NCBI RefSeq assembly: GCF_018638295.1 | Contig: NZ_JABTTS010000025.1 | Coordinates: 548 to 64,547, forward strand | Reading direction: 5' to 3' | Length of the DNA: 64,000 nt | Source of the DNA: Streptomyces sp. CHD11 | Lineage (GTDB): Bacteria; Actinomycetota; Actinomycetes; Streptomycetales; Streptomycetaceae | Part shown: piece after piece, positions 32,146 to 40,847 of the stretch | Position numbering within the stretch: the stretch's first letter is position 1 | How the letters are laid out: each line of letters opens with the position of its first letter | Position numbers and translations under genes: made by a program | Notes under the pieces: model-generated | What the model saw: only the letters and a program-made list of their open reading frames with translations | What the model was told of the DNA's origin: nothing | Databases searched by the model: none

Positions 32146-32907
32146 GTGAGCTACTCCGTGGGACAGGTGGCCGGCTTCGCCGGGGTCACGGTGCGCACGC
32201 TGCACCACTACGACGACATCGGCCTGCTCGAGCCCGGCGAGCGCAGCCACGCGGGGCACCGGCGCTACAGCGACGCCGACCTCGACCGGCTGCAGCAGAT
32301 CCTGTTCTACCGCGAGCTCGGCTTCCCGCTCGAGGAGGTCGCCGCCCTGCTCGACGACCCGGACGCGGACCCGCACGCGCACCTGCGCCGCCAGCACGAA
32401 CTGCTGACCGCCCGGATCGAGAAGCTGCGGAAGATGGCGGCGGCCGTGGAACACGCCATGGAGGCACGCACGATGGGGATCGATCTGACGCCCGAGGAGA
32501 AGTTCGAGGTGTTCGGGGACTTCGACCCGGACCAGTACGAGGAAGAGGTCAGGGAACGCTGGGGCGGCACCGACGCCTACCGCCAGTCGCGGCAGCGCAC
32601 GGCCTCCTACACCAAGGAGGACTGGCAGCGGCTCCAGCACGAGGCGGACGAGCTCACCCGGCGGTTCGTCGGGCTGATGGAGGCAGGGGAGCCGGCGGAC
32701 TCCGAGGCGGCGATGGACACCGCCGAGGCCCACCGTCAGGGGATCTCCCGCAATCACTACGACTGCGGGTACGAGATGCACACCTGCCTGGGTGACATGT
32801 ACGTCAACGACGAACGTTTCACGCGAAACATCGACCAGGCGAAGCCCGGTCTCGCCGCCTACATGCGGGACGCGATCCTCGCCAACGCGCTGCGGCACAC
32901 CCCCTGA
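32146..32907 (+). CDS. tipA: Thiostrepton-responsive MerR-type activator TipAL
   Basis: The 253-residue protein has exactly the length of TipAL. An N-terminal MerR winged helix (YSVGQVAGFAGVTVRTLHHY) and coiled coil are followed by the TipAS ligand-binding domain, with Cys near RNHYDCGYEMHTC that captures thiopeptides covalently. It activates its own promoter when bound to thiostrepton-like compounds and is a multidrug sensor. GTG at 32146 is preceded by AAAGGAG; upstream in-frame sequence would overlap the operator. Confidence 0.95.
   Translation: MSYSVGQVAGFAGVTVRTLHHYDDIGLLEPGERSHAGHRRYSDADLDRLQQILFYRELGFPLEEVAALLDDPDADPHAHLRRQHELLTARIEKLRKMAAAVEHAMEARTMGIDLTPEEKFEVFGDFDPDQYEEEVRERWGGTDAYRQSRQRTASYTKEDWQRLQHEADELTRRFVGLMEAGEPADSEAAMDTAEAHRQGISRNHYDCGYEMHTCLGDMYVNDERFTRNIDQAKPGLAAYMRDAILANALRHTP
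32473..32907 (+). CDS. TipAS, internal-start product of tipA (drug-binding domain only)
   Basis: Met110 of TipAL (ATG 32473) has a good internal ribosome binding site, GGAGG at 32460-32464, eight bases before it. The product would be 144 residues, the known size of TipAS, which lacks the DNA-binding domain and sequesters thiopeptides. This is the same translation design described for Streptomyces lividans tipA. Confidence 0.85.
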   Translation: MGIDLTPEEKFEVFGDFDPDQYEEEVRERWGGTDAYRQSRQRTASYTKEDWQRLQHEADELTRRFVGLMEAGEPADSEAAMDTAEAHRQGISRNHYDCGYEMHTCLGDMYVNDERFTRNIDQAKPGLAAYMRDAILANALRHTP

Positions 32908-33096
32908 ACGTCGTGGCCCGGATCGCTTCCGGGCCACGACCAGCGGCGATGTCCCACCACTGCGGCTCACGGCTTTCTCCGGGGCGGGGCACAGTGCATG
33001 CTGGGTACCCCCGCGGAACCTGGGCCCCGACGGCTGCGTTCATAATTTGGGCAGCCAACCCAGCCCGTTTCCCCCAGCTGCAGGAGCCACATCCCC

Positions 33097-34002
33097 GTGA
33101 CCACGCTTGCGCTCGGCCCTGAGTGGCTGAGCCCGGACTACCTGATCGAGACCTTCAGCCTTCCCGGCATCCTGCTGATCGTCTTCGCGGAGTCCGGACT
33201 CTTCGCGTTCCTGCCCGGTGACTCCCTGCTGTTCACGGCGGGGCTCTTCGTGGCCGAGGGCAACTACATCAGTCAGCCACTGTGGCTGGTCTGCACCCTG
33301 ATCGTGATCGCTGCCGTGATCGGTGACCAAGTCGGTTACATGATCGGTAAGTTCTTCGGACCGAAGCTGTTCAGCCGGCCCGACTCCAAGCTCTTCAAAC
33401 AGGAGAACCTGGAGAAGGCCCACGAGTTCATGGAGAAGTACGGCCCCAAGGCGATCGTGCTGGCCCGCTTCGTCCCGATCGTGCGGACGTTCGCCCCCAT
33501 CACGGCCGGCGCCGGCCGCATGCAGTACCGCACGTTCCTCACGTACAACATCATCGGCGGTGTCGCCTGGGGCTGCGGTGTCACCGTGGCGGGCTACTGG
33601 CTCGGGCAGATCGACTTCATCAAGACGAACATCGAGGCGATCATCGTACTGATCGTCATCCTCTCCGTGGTGCCGATCATCATCGAGTACCTGCGCGAGC
33701 GCGGGAAGAAGAAGCGGGCCGCCGCCGAGACCCCGGCCGCCGCTCCCGAGTACCCGCAGGCCCCGGTGGCCCCGCTCATGGACGACGCCACCACCCAGCT
33801 GCGCCGCATCCCCCCGGCCGCCCCGCAGCAGCCCCGGCAGCAGCACTACGGCAACCAGGGCGGCTACCCGCAGCAGCCCCAGCAGCCGTACGGGAACCAG
33901 GGCCACCCGCAGCAGCAGCCCCCCGCACCCCAGCAGCCGTACGGCAACGACCAGTACTACGGGCAGAACGAGCAGCAGCAGCCCTACAACCGCGGTTACT
34001 GA
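33097..34002 (+). CDS. DedA-family membrane protein with Gln/Pro/Tyr-rich tail
   Basis: The 301-residue protein has the VTT/DedA domain (residues 1-205: FAESGLFAFLPGDSLLF, VGYMIGKFFG, RFVPIVRTFAPITAGAGRM) with several membrane and re-entrant helices. DedA proteins act as undecaprenyl phosphate or phospholipid flippases and support proton motive force. Residues 245-301 form a disordered tail of QQPYGNQG-like repeats. GTG at 33097 has CAGGAG upstream. Convergent with the thrE-type gene, with hairpins between. Confidence 0.92.
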   Translation: MTTLALGPEWLSPDYLIETFSLPGILLIVFAESGLFAFLPGDSLLFTAGLFVAEGNYISQPLWLVCTLIVIAAVIGDQVGYMIGKFFGPKLFSRPDSKLFKQENLEKAHEFMEKYGPKAIVLARFVPIVRTFAPITAGAGRMQYRTFLTYNIIGGVAWGCGVTVAGYWLGQIDFIKTNIEAIIVLIVILSVVPIIIEYLRERGKKKRAAAETPAAAPEYPQAPVAPLMDDATTQLRRIPPAAPQQPRQQHYGNQGGYPQQPQQPYGNQGHPQQQPPAPQQPYGNDQYYGQNEQQQPYNRGY

Positions 34003-34006
34003 GAAG

Positions 34007-34039
34007 CCCCGCAGGGACGCGGGGACGGCGCCCGGCGCC
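34007..34039. terminator. Bidirectional terminator between convergent genes
   Basis: CCCCGC-AGGGAC-GCGGGG (34007-34024) followed by GGCGCC-C-GGCGCC (34027-34039), which runs into the stop codon of the minus-strand gene. It lies in the 36-base gap between the two stops. Confidence 0.7.
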
Positions 34040-35736
34040 TAGAAGCCCCGCGTCCGCTTGGCCGCCCGGCGTTTCTCCGGGGAGCCGATCCGCAGGAAGA
34101 TGCGGGAGATCTCCGACCCGAAGTTCACCCCGATCGCGATGGCCATGGCCAGGGCCACGGCCTTCGTGAGGGACGCCAGTCCCGAGGTGATCTCGTTCTG
34201 CGCGATGCCCAGCAGACCGAAGTACGTGGCGGAACCGGGCAGCAGCGGCCCGATCGCCGCCGTGGTGTACGGCAGCGCGGAGGCGAACCGGTAGCGGGCC
34301 AGCAACTGCCCGAAGAGGCCCACCACGCCGGCCGCCGCGGCGGTGGAGGCCACGGGTGAGATCTCACCCGTGACGTGCATCGCCCCGTACACCACCCAGG
34401 CGACTCCGCCGTTCAGGGTCACCATCAGCACGGTGGACCGTTCCTGCTGGAGCAGCACGGCGAAGGCGAGGGCGAGCCCCAGTGACGCGGCGATCTGCAG
34501 CAGCGGCTGCGGATCGCCGCCGAGCGCCGCGTCCGGGTTCAGCTCGGCTCCCAGCTGCACGCCGAAGTACAGCACCGTCAGCACCCCGGCCACGATGCCC
34601 ACGAAGAAGTACAGAACCTCCAGCAGACGTGCGGACGCGGTGATGTAGAAGCCGGTCAGACCGTCCTGCACGCCCGCCACCAGCGCCCGCCCCGGCAGCA
34701 GCGCGAACAGCCCACCGGTGATCACCGCGGACGCCTTCACGTCCACGTGCGCCACGGTCAGGGCCACCCCGATCGCGGCCGGCGGCGTGGCGGCCACCGT
34801 GAACTGGTAGAACTCCGGCAGCCCGCGTCCCGCGCACAGCCAGGCCAGCCGGTCGCCGAGCATCGCGCCGATCGCGGCGGCCACGAACACCAGGGCATGA
34901 CCGCCGACCAGCACCGAGGCCGAACCCGCGAGCAGTCCGCTCGCCGCGGTCAGCGTCCAGCCGGAGTACGGGTGCCGGTTGCGGCGGATGTCCGCCAGCC
35001 GCCGGTAGGCCTCCTCCAGGGACACATGCGTCTCGTCGTCACTGAGGTCGTCCACCAACTGGTACACCGCGGCCAGCCGGGTGTAGTCCGGGCTGCGGCG
35101 GCGCACCGTACGGGACGCGGTCACGGGGTCGTCGACCAGCGACGGCTGGTAGGAGATCGCCAGCAGCGTGAAGGTGACGTTGGGCTCGCAGCGGTCCAGG
35201 CCGTAGGAGCGGCACACGGCGAACATCGCCGCCTCCACGTCCTCGGCGCCCTCACCGCCCGCCAGCAGCAGTTCCCCGATACGCAGGGTCAGGTCGAGCA
35301 CGCGGGGCACGGCGGGCCCCGCCTCGTCGTGCCGCTGCACGGTCTCCAGCGCCGGCCGCTCGGTGACCGGCATCCGCAGCATGGTGCGCATCCGGTCCTG
35401 CCAGGGCACGTCCCGGGTGAGGCTGAGGACCGGTACACCGGCCGGGGGAGTGAACGCCGGCGGCACCTGCTTCGAACTGTAGGTGCTGGGCCGGTTGAAC
35501 GCCGAGCCCTCGGACTCGGACGGGTGCTGCGGCGCCACGTCCAGGCCCTTCGGCACCGAGAACTCCGAGGTCGTCTCCGACTCCGCAACCGCCCTGGCGA
35601 CGGCCAGCCCGTCGGGAAGGGCGAACTCGGATGTCGTCGACGACTCGTTGTCGGCCGTCGCCGGGACACCGCCAGGAGGCGTGAACGCAGTCCTCGCCTC
35701 GTCCGACCGCGGCTTGCGGTCCTCCGCGTCCGTCAC
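34039..35736 (-). CDS. ThrE-type threonine/serine exporter family protein
   Basis: The 565-residue protein has the ThrE/DUF1212 domain (VLDLTLRIGELLLAGGEGAEDVE) followed by ten membrane segments in two halves (ThrE and ThrE_2). ThrE exports threonine and serine in corynebacteria. Residues 1-110 are a proline-rich soluble extension with two AFTPPxGVP boxes (at the ends) and two SEF-x-P-x-GL boxes between them. GTG at 35736 has GGGAG upstream. Confidence 0.88.
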   Translation of the reverse strand: MTDAEDRKPRSDEARTAFTPPGGVPATADNESSTTSEFALPDGLAVARAVAESETTSEFSVPKGLDVAPQHPSESEGSAFNRPSTYSSKQVPPAFTPPAGVPVLSLTRDVPWQDRMRTMLRMPVTERPALETVQRHDEAGPAVPRVLDLTLRIGELLLAGGEGAEDVEAAMFAVCRSYGLDRCEPNVTFTLLAISYQPSLVDDPVTASRTVRRRSPDYTRLAAVYQLVDDLSDDETHVSLEEAYRRLADIRRNRHPYSGWTLTAASGLLAGSASVLVGGHALVFVAAAIGAMLGDRLAWLCAGRGLPEFYQFTVAATPPAAIGVALTVAHVDVKASAVITGGLFALLPGRALVAGVQDGLTGFYITASARLLEVLYFFVGIVAGVLTVLYFGVQLGAELNPDAALGGDPQPLLQIAASLGLALAFAVLLQQERSTVLMVTLNGGVAWVVYGAMHVTGEISPVASTAAAAGVVGLFGQLLARYRFASALPYTTAAIGPLLPGSATYFGLLGIAQNEITSGLASLTKAVALAMAIAIGVNFGSEISRIFLRIGSPEKRRAAKRTRGF

Positions 35737-35817
35737 GCCCTTCGCTCCCTGTACGACACCGTCCGAAAGATCGTTTTTCTGAGCCTGCCCCGTAGAGCCT
35801 CAGTATGCGCACACGCA

Positions 35818-35855
35818 GCAGAACGGGCCGCACGTGCGCGTGCGGCCCGTTCTGC
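35818..35855 (-). terminator. Strong terminator after the pyrophosphatase gene
   Basis: A perfect 16-bp stem (35818-35833 with 35840-35855; GCAGAACGGGCCGCAC) around a six-base loop. It begins 19 bases beyond the minus-strand stop of the pyrophosphatase gene and separates it from the ThrE-type gene. Confidence 0.85.
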
Positions 35856-35873
35856 GTCGCGCAGCGGGGAGGC

Positions 35874-36365
35874 TCAGTGGCCGCCCGTCTCCTTGAACCG
35901 CTTGTAGGACCGCTCGATCTCGATCTCGGCGTCCACCCGGCCCACCCAGTCGGCGCCCTCGACCGACTTGCCCGGCTCCAGGTCCTTGTAGACCTCGAAG
36001 AAGTGCTGGATCTCCAGACGGTCGAACTCCGACACGTGGTGGATGTCACGCAGGTGCTCCACCCGCGGGTCCGTCGACGGAACGCACAGCAGCTTGTCGT
36101 CGCCACCCGCCTCGTCCGTCATACGGAACATGCCGATCGCGCGGCAGCGGATCAGACAGCCCGGGAACGTCGGCTCGTCCAGAATGACCAGCGCGTCCAG
36201 CGGGTCGCCGTCCTCGCCGAGGGTGTTCTCGACGAAGCCGTAGTCGGTCGGGTAGGCGGTCGAGGTGAAGAGCCGACGGTCCAGGCGGATCCGACCCGTC
36301 TCGTGGTCCACCTCGTACTTGTTCCGCGAACCCTTCGGGATCTCGATCGTGACGTCGAACTCCAC
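35874..36365 (-). CDS. ppa: Inorganic pyrophosphatase
   Basis: The 163-residue protein is a class A/family I soluble pyrophosphatase: FDVTIEIPKGSRNKYEVD, the signature DGDPLDALV with metal-binding aspartates, DDKLLCVP and KDLEPGK. It hydrolyses PPi from biosynthesis. I start at GTG 36365 because GGAGGAG lies seven bases upstream and the product then begins EFDVTIEIP as in other actinobacterial enzymes; an ATG at 36380 would add five residues but has no ribosome binding site. Divergent from the carboxypeptidase gene. Confidence 0.95.
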   Translation of the reverse strand: MEFDVTIEIPKGSRNKYEVDHETGRIRLDRRLFTSTAYPTDYGFVENTLGEDGDPLDALVILDEPTFPGCLIRCRAIGMFRMTDEAGGDDKLLCVPSTDPRVEHLRDIHHVSEFDRLEIQHFFEVYKDLEPGKSVEGADWVGRVDAEIEIERSYKRFKETGGH

Positions 36366-36444
36366 CGGACGCTCCTCCATGATCAGCACATAGTTCTGGT
36401 GGTTAAGTGTCCCTCACGCAGGTGTGTGATCGCGAAAGGGGCTG

Positions 36445-38076
36445 GTGGTCGTGCCGGAGCTGAGGCCTTGGCGGGCCGCGAGACCGCATGTCGCGCGGAT
36501 CGCGGGCGCCGTGCGGCCGCGTCTCGCCCGGACGGCGGAGACCCTGCGGCCACGACTGACGCGCATCGCCGCGGCCGCCCGGCCATGGTCCACGCGACCG
36601 GACCGGCCGGGAACACCGCAGGTCACGCGCGTCGCGCGGCCGAGGACCTGGCAGTTCACCGCGACCGCCGCCACCGCCGGTCTGGCGCTGGCCGCGGGTG
36701 TGGTGACCGCCGCCGGTCCCTGGGACTCCTCGGGTCAGCGTACGGCGGAGCGTGACCGCGCCGTGGCGCTGGCGGCGTCGCGTGGCACAGATCACGGCAG
36801 CGGCCGCGCACACGCCGGCACACCGCCCCGCGGACCGGAGGCCGCCCCTCCGGCCGCCTCCGTCCTCACCGGCCTCGGCGGCACCGCCACCGCCGCGCGG
36901 TCGGCGCCCGGCGCCCGGACGCTCGCTGGGATCCTCGACCCGCTGCTGGACACCCGGGCGCTCGGCCGCCACTCCGCCGCCGTGGTCGACGTGGCCACCG
37001 GCGAACGGCTGTACGCCACCGACGCGGCGAAAGCGGCCACCCCCGCCTCGACCACGAAGATCGCCACCGCCGTCGCCGCGCTCTCCGCCATGGGCGCCGA
37101 CCACCGCCTCACCACCCGCGCGGTGTACGAACCCGACACCGGTGAGGTCGTCCTGGTCGGCGGCGGCGACCCCACCCTCACCGCCCGCAAGGACGCCCGG
37201 GGCCTGGCCAGCCTGCGGGTGCTCGCCGGGCGGTCCGCCGCCGAGCTGGCCAGACGCGGGGTGCGCGAGGTGACGCTGTCGTACGACACGACCCTCTACA
37301 AGGGCGCCACGACGCACCCGATCGGCATCAACGGAAATCTCGCCGCCGTCACGCCCCTGATGGTCGACGAGGCCCGGACCGACGACTCCACCAGCGGTCC
37401 CGTCCCGCGTGTCCCGGACCCGGCGGCCCACGCCGCACAGACCTTCGGCGACCTGTTGACGGAACACGGCATCAAGGTCACACCGCCCGGCCCCTCGAAG
37501 TCCACCACCCGGGCCACCACCCTCGCCACCGTCTCCTCGCCCCCGCTCGCGGTCCTCGTCGAGCGGATGCTGACCAACAGCGACAACGACCTCGCCGAAG
37601 CCCTCGCCCGGCACACCGCCCTGGCCACCGGCAAGCCCGCCGACTTCGCCGGCGGCGGCGCGGCGATCACCGCCCGCCTCAAGTACCTCGGACTCCCGGT
37701 GAAGGGCGCCGACATCAAGGACGGCAGCGGCCTCGACCGGCGCGACAGACTCACCGCCGACCTGCTCACCGCCCTGCTCGTCAAGGCCGGCGACCCGGCC
37801 CGCCCCGAACTGCGCCCCGCCCTCACCGGCCTGCCCGTCGCCGGCTTCACCGGCACCCTGGCCGGCCGGTACGGCGACGGCGCGTCCGGAGTCGTCCGCG
37901 CCAAGACCGGAACGCTCACCGGCGTGGACACACTGGCGGGCACCGTCGTCGACAAGGACGGCCGGCTGCTGGCCTTCGCCTTCCTGGCGAACGACACACC
38001 CGGCCCCGGCCCGGAGGCGGCCCGCGCCGCCCTCGACAGGGCAGCCACCGCCCTGGCCGCCTGCGGCTGCCGCTGA
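36445..38076 (+). CDS. dacB: D-alanyl-D-alanine carboxypeptidase/endopeptidase (PBP4-type, S13)
   Basis: The 543-residue protein begins with a basic repeat region (ARPHVARIAGAVRPRLARTA...) and one membrane anchor (about residues 72-92). The S13 peptidase motifs follow: SxxK (Ser202, ASTTK), SDN (TNSDNDLAE) and KTG (AKTGTLTG). It trims or cleaves peptidoglycan cross-links outside the membrane. GTG 36445 is used, though GTG 36451 is equally possible; GAAAGGGG is upstream. The following genes (zincin, tilS, hpt, ftsH) are co-directional. Confidence 0.92.
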   Translation: MVVPELRPWRAARPHVARIAGAVRPRLARTAETLRPRLTRIAAAARPWSTRPDRPGTPQVTRVARPRTWQFTATAATAGLALAAGVVTAAGPWDSSGQRTAERDRAVALAASRGTDHGSGRAHAGTPPRGPEAAPPAASVLTGLGGTATAARSAPGARTLAGILDPLLDTRALGRHSAAVVDVATGERLYATDAAKAATPASTTKIATAVAALSAMGADHRLTTRAVYEPDTGEVVLVGGGDPTLTARKDARGLASLRVLAGRSAAELARRGVREVTLSYDTTLYKGATTHPIGINGNLAAVTPLMVDEARTDDSTSGPVPRVPDPAAHAAQTFGDLLTEHGIKVTPPGPSKSTTRATTLATVSSPPLAVLVERMLTNSDNDLAEALARHTALATGKPADFAGGGAAITARLKYLGLPVKGADIKDGSGLDRRDRLTADLLTALLVKAGDPARPELRPALTGLPVAGFTGTLAGRYGDGASGVVRAKTGTLTGVDTLAGTVVDKDGRLLAFAFLANDTPGPGPEAARAALDRAATALAACGCR

Positions 38077-38375
38077 CCCCGTGCGGGGCGCGGGGCTGTG
38101 CCGGCATGCGGCTCCGCCGCGCGGGCGCGAAGGGGGTCCGGGGGCGCGGCCCCCAGGGACGGGAACGGGAGGGGACGGCGGGGGCGAACAAGCGACGCGC
38201 ACACACCCGCCCGCAGCCGCCGCCCCGCAGCAGCCGCCCCGCCCCGCCCCGCAGCCGCCGCCCCGCCCCGCCCCGCAGCCGCCGTCCCGCCCCGCTGCCC
38301 CGACCGGCGCCCCCGGATCACCCCCGCTCCCTCGCCGCCCTGCCTGAAGCCGGGCCACTCACGTACCGTTGACGC
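38077..38375. other. 299-base intergenic region with repeats
   Basis: No gene is credible. It holds a GCGGCTCCGCCGC-type dispersed repeat as commonly seen between Streptomyces genes (about 38081-38160, with hairpin GGGGGC-GCG-GCCCCC at 38140-38154) and a C-rich 24-bp tandem repeat (38234-38301). TACCGT, six bases before the downstream ATG, may be a leaderless -10 box. Confidence 0.6.
38234..38301 (+). repeat. 24-bp C-rich tandem repeat
   Basis: Two identical 24-bp units (38234-38257 and 38258-38281), each built from CCGCCCCG blocks and ending GCAGCCG, plus a diverged partial third. Confidence 0.85.
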
Positions 38376-39509
38376 ATGACGAGCATCGGTGGTGCTGCCT
38401 CTTCCGGGATGGTCGACTGGAATCTCGCGGTCGCGACCGCGACCCGGCTCATGCGGCCGGGCCCCGACGTGAGCCGCGACGAGGCTCGCGCCGTCGTCGC
38501 GGAACTGCGCCGGCACGCGAGGTCCGCGGAGGAACACGTCCGGGGCTTCACCGGGCTGGGGACCGAGGAGACCCACGACACCCCGCTCCTGGTCGTCGAC
38601 CGCCCCGGCTGGGTCCGGGCCAACGTCGCCGGCTTCCGTGAACTGCTCAAGCCGCTCCTCGACAAGATGCAGGAACGCCGCGGCACCGGCCCCGGCAACG
38701 TGGTCCTCGGCACCGTCGGCGGCAAGGTCACCGGTGTGGAGCTGGGCATGCTGCTGTCCTTCCTCGCCTCCCGTGTCCTCGGCCAGTACGAGACCTTCGC
38801 CCCCGCCACCCGTGACCTCCCGGCCGGAGCGAACGGCGGCGGCCGGCTGCTGCTGGTCGCCCCCAACATCGTCCACGTGGAGCGCGAACTCGACGTCGAA
38901 CCGCACGACTTCCGTCTGTGGGTGACTCTCCACGAGGAGACCCACCGCACCCAGTTCACCGCGGTGCCCTGGCTGAGGGACCATCTGCAGGGCGAGATCC
39001 AGTCATTCCTGGGAGAGACCGACGTCGACCCCATGACCGTCCTGGAGCGCGTCCGCGAGGCCGCGCAGTCGCTCGCCGGCGGCCGTCCGGAGGGCGAGGA
39101 GGGTGACGACGGACGCTCCTTCGTCGAGGTCGTGCAGACGCCCGCGCAGCGCGAGATCCTCGGCCGGCTCACCGCCGTGATGTCGCTCCTCGAGGGCCAC
39201 GCCGACTTCGTGATGGACGGGGTGGGGCCCGAGGTGGTGCCGAGCGTCGCCGAGATCCGCGAGAAGTTCCAGCAGCGCCGCGCCAAGGGCGCCTCCCGCC
39301 TGGACATGGCCCTGCGCAAGCTGCTCGGCCTGGACGCCAAGCTCCGGCAGTACCGCGACGGCGAGCGCTTCGTGCGGGCCGTCGTCGAGGAGGTCGGCAT
39401 GGACGGCTTCAACCGGGTGTGGACCTCGCCCAACACGCTTCCCACCAAGGCGGAGATCGCCAAACCGGCGGACTGGATCACCCGGGTGCACAGCAAACCG
39501 GAGGCATGA
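38376..39509 (+). CDS. Zinc-dependent metalloprotease-like protein (zincin_2, F420-associated family)
   Basis: The 377-residue protein has a zinc site HEETH (His186, Glu187, His190) and a downstream EGHADF third ligand (about residue 275), the pattern of the actinobacterial family annotated as hydrolase or coenzyme F420 biosynthesis-associated protein. No signal peptide is seen, so it is cytoplasmic. Activity and substrate are not known. ATG at 38376 lacks a ribosome binding site, with TACCGT just upstream, so leaderless translation is likely. It sits between dacB and tilS, as in related genomes. Confidence 0.85.
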   Translation: MTSIGGAASSGMVDWNLAVATATRLMRPGPDVSRDEARAVVAELRRHARSAEEHVRGFTGLGTEETHDTPLLVVDRPGWVRANVAGFRELLKPLLDKMQERRGTGPGNVVLGTVGGKVTGVELGMLLSFLASRVLGQYETFAPATRDLPAGANGGGRLLLVAPNIVHVERELDVEPHDFRLWVTLHEETHRTQFTAVPWLRDHLQGEIQSFLGETDVDPMTVLERVREAAQSLAGGRPEGEEGDDGRSFVEVVQTPAQREILGRLTAVMSLLEGHADFVMDGVGPEVVPSVAEIREKFQQRRAKGASRLDMALRKLLGLDAKLRQYRDGERFVRAVVEEVGMDGFNRVWTSPNTLPTKAEIAKPADWITRVHSKPEA

Positions 39510-39702
39510 GCCCCGCGCTACCGCCGTGCGAACGGTCCGGCCGTCGGCAGACGGACGCCCCTGCAATCACCCTTCCGAGGGACCGTGGGCTCCGGGCAGG
39601 CGTGCAATGCTCGGGGAACGGCCCGGCTCTGTCACCATCTACATACTCTGAGTGACCGAATCCCGGGCTCACCTCCCGACAACTTCATGAAGGGAACCGG
39701 AC

Positions 39703-40776
39703 ATGGGTCCCCATCCTGCGGTCGCGGCGATACGCCTGGCGGTCCGCCGCGTCCTGACCGACATCCTCGACGACCACGGCCGAACCCCCGGCCACCCCCC
39801 GCGCGAGCCGTCCTCCTCCCCGCTCGTGCTCGTGGCCTGCTCGGGCGGCGCCGACTCCATGGCGCTCGCCTCCGCCCTCGCCTTCGAAGCCCCCCGGCTC
39901 GGCCTGCGCGCCGGCGGCGTGACCGTCGACCACGGCCTCCAGCCGGGCTCCGACCTGCGCGCCGCCGACGTCGTCGTGCGCCTGCGCGAACTCGGTCTGG
40001 ACCCCGTCGAGTCCGTCACGGTCACCGTCGGCCGCGCATCGGAAAGGGCGGCGCACGGCGCCTCCTACACGGGTGGTGGGCGACGGGTGGGACCGGAGGC
40101 CGCCGCCCGGGACGCCCGCTACGCCGCCCTGGACTCCGCCGCCGAACAGCACGGCGCCGCCGCCGTCCTGCTCGGTCACACCCGTGACGACCAGGCCGAA
40201 ACCGTCCTCCTGGGCCTCGCCCGCGGCTCCGGCACCCGCTCTCTGTCCGGTATGGCGGCGGTCTCGGGGGCCGCCGGCCGGTACCGGCGCCCCTTCCTCC
40301 AGCTCGACCGGCAGACCGCCCGCAAGGCCTGCATGGTCCAGTCCCTCCCGGTCTGGGACGACCCGCACAACGCGGACCCCGCCTACACCCGTTCCCGGCT
40401 CCGCCACGAGGGCCTGCCCGCCCTGGAGAAGGCGCTCGGCAAGGGAGTCGTCGAGGCCCTCGCCCGTACGGCCCAGCTCTCCCGTGACGACGCCGACGCC
40501 CTGGACACCTGGGCGCACCGGGCCGAGGCCGGCGTCCGGGACGCCGACGGCCGCCTGGAGTGCGCCGCGCTCCGCGCCCTGCCGCCGGCCGTACGCCGCC
40601 GTGTGCTGCGCCGCGCCGCCATCGAGGCCGGTGCTCCGGCCGGTTCGCTGTTCGCGCGCCACATCGAGGAGGTCGACCGGCTGATCACCGGCTGGCGCGG
40701 TCAGGGGGACATCAATCTCCCCGGCCGGGTCGTCGCCCGCCGGCAGGGTGGCAGACTGGTGATTCGGCAGGGCTGA
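39703..40776 (+). CDS. tilS: tRNA(Ile)-lysidine synthetase
   Basis: The 357-residue protein has the N-type ATP pyrophosphatase loop SGGADS (Ser47), TVDHGLQPG, LGHTRDDQAET and the TilS-typical NADPAYTRSRLRHE. It adds lysine to C34 of the tRNA-Ile anticodon so that it reads AUA, an essential step. It is shorter than the E. coli enzyme because the C-terminal domains are reduced, as usual in actinobacteria. ATG at 39703 has GAAGGGAA upstream. Followed by hpt after 71 bases. Confidence 0.95.
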   Translation: MGPHPAVAAIRLAVRRVLTDILDDHGRTPGHPPREPSSSPLVLVACSGGADSMALASALAFEAPRLGLRAGGVTVDHGLQPGSDLRAADVVVRLRELGLDPVESVTVTVGRASERAAHGASYTGGGRRVGPEAAARDARYAALDSAAEQHGAAAVLLGHTRDDQAETVLLGLARGSGTRSLSGMAAVSGAAGRYRRPFLQLDRQTARKACMVQSLPVWDDPHNADPAYTRSRLRHEGLPALEKALGKGVVEALARTAQLSRDDADALDTWAHRAEAGVRDADGRLECAALRALPPAVRRRVLRRAAIEAGAPAGSLFARHIEEVDRLITGWRGQGDINLPGRVVARRQGGRLVIRQG

Positions 40777-40847
40777 TTCCGGACCCCCGACCCCTGCGAG
40801 TCGCGGGGCGGACCGGACCGGCCGGTGGGACGACCGAAAGTGATGCG

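Noticed and set aside
39600..39702. GTCAC/GTGAC repeat upstream of tilS as a riboswitch
   Set aside because: Only five pairs around a long loop, with no conserved riboswitch core.
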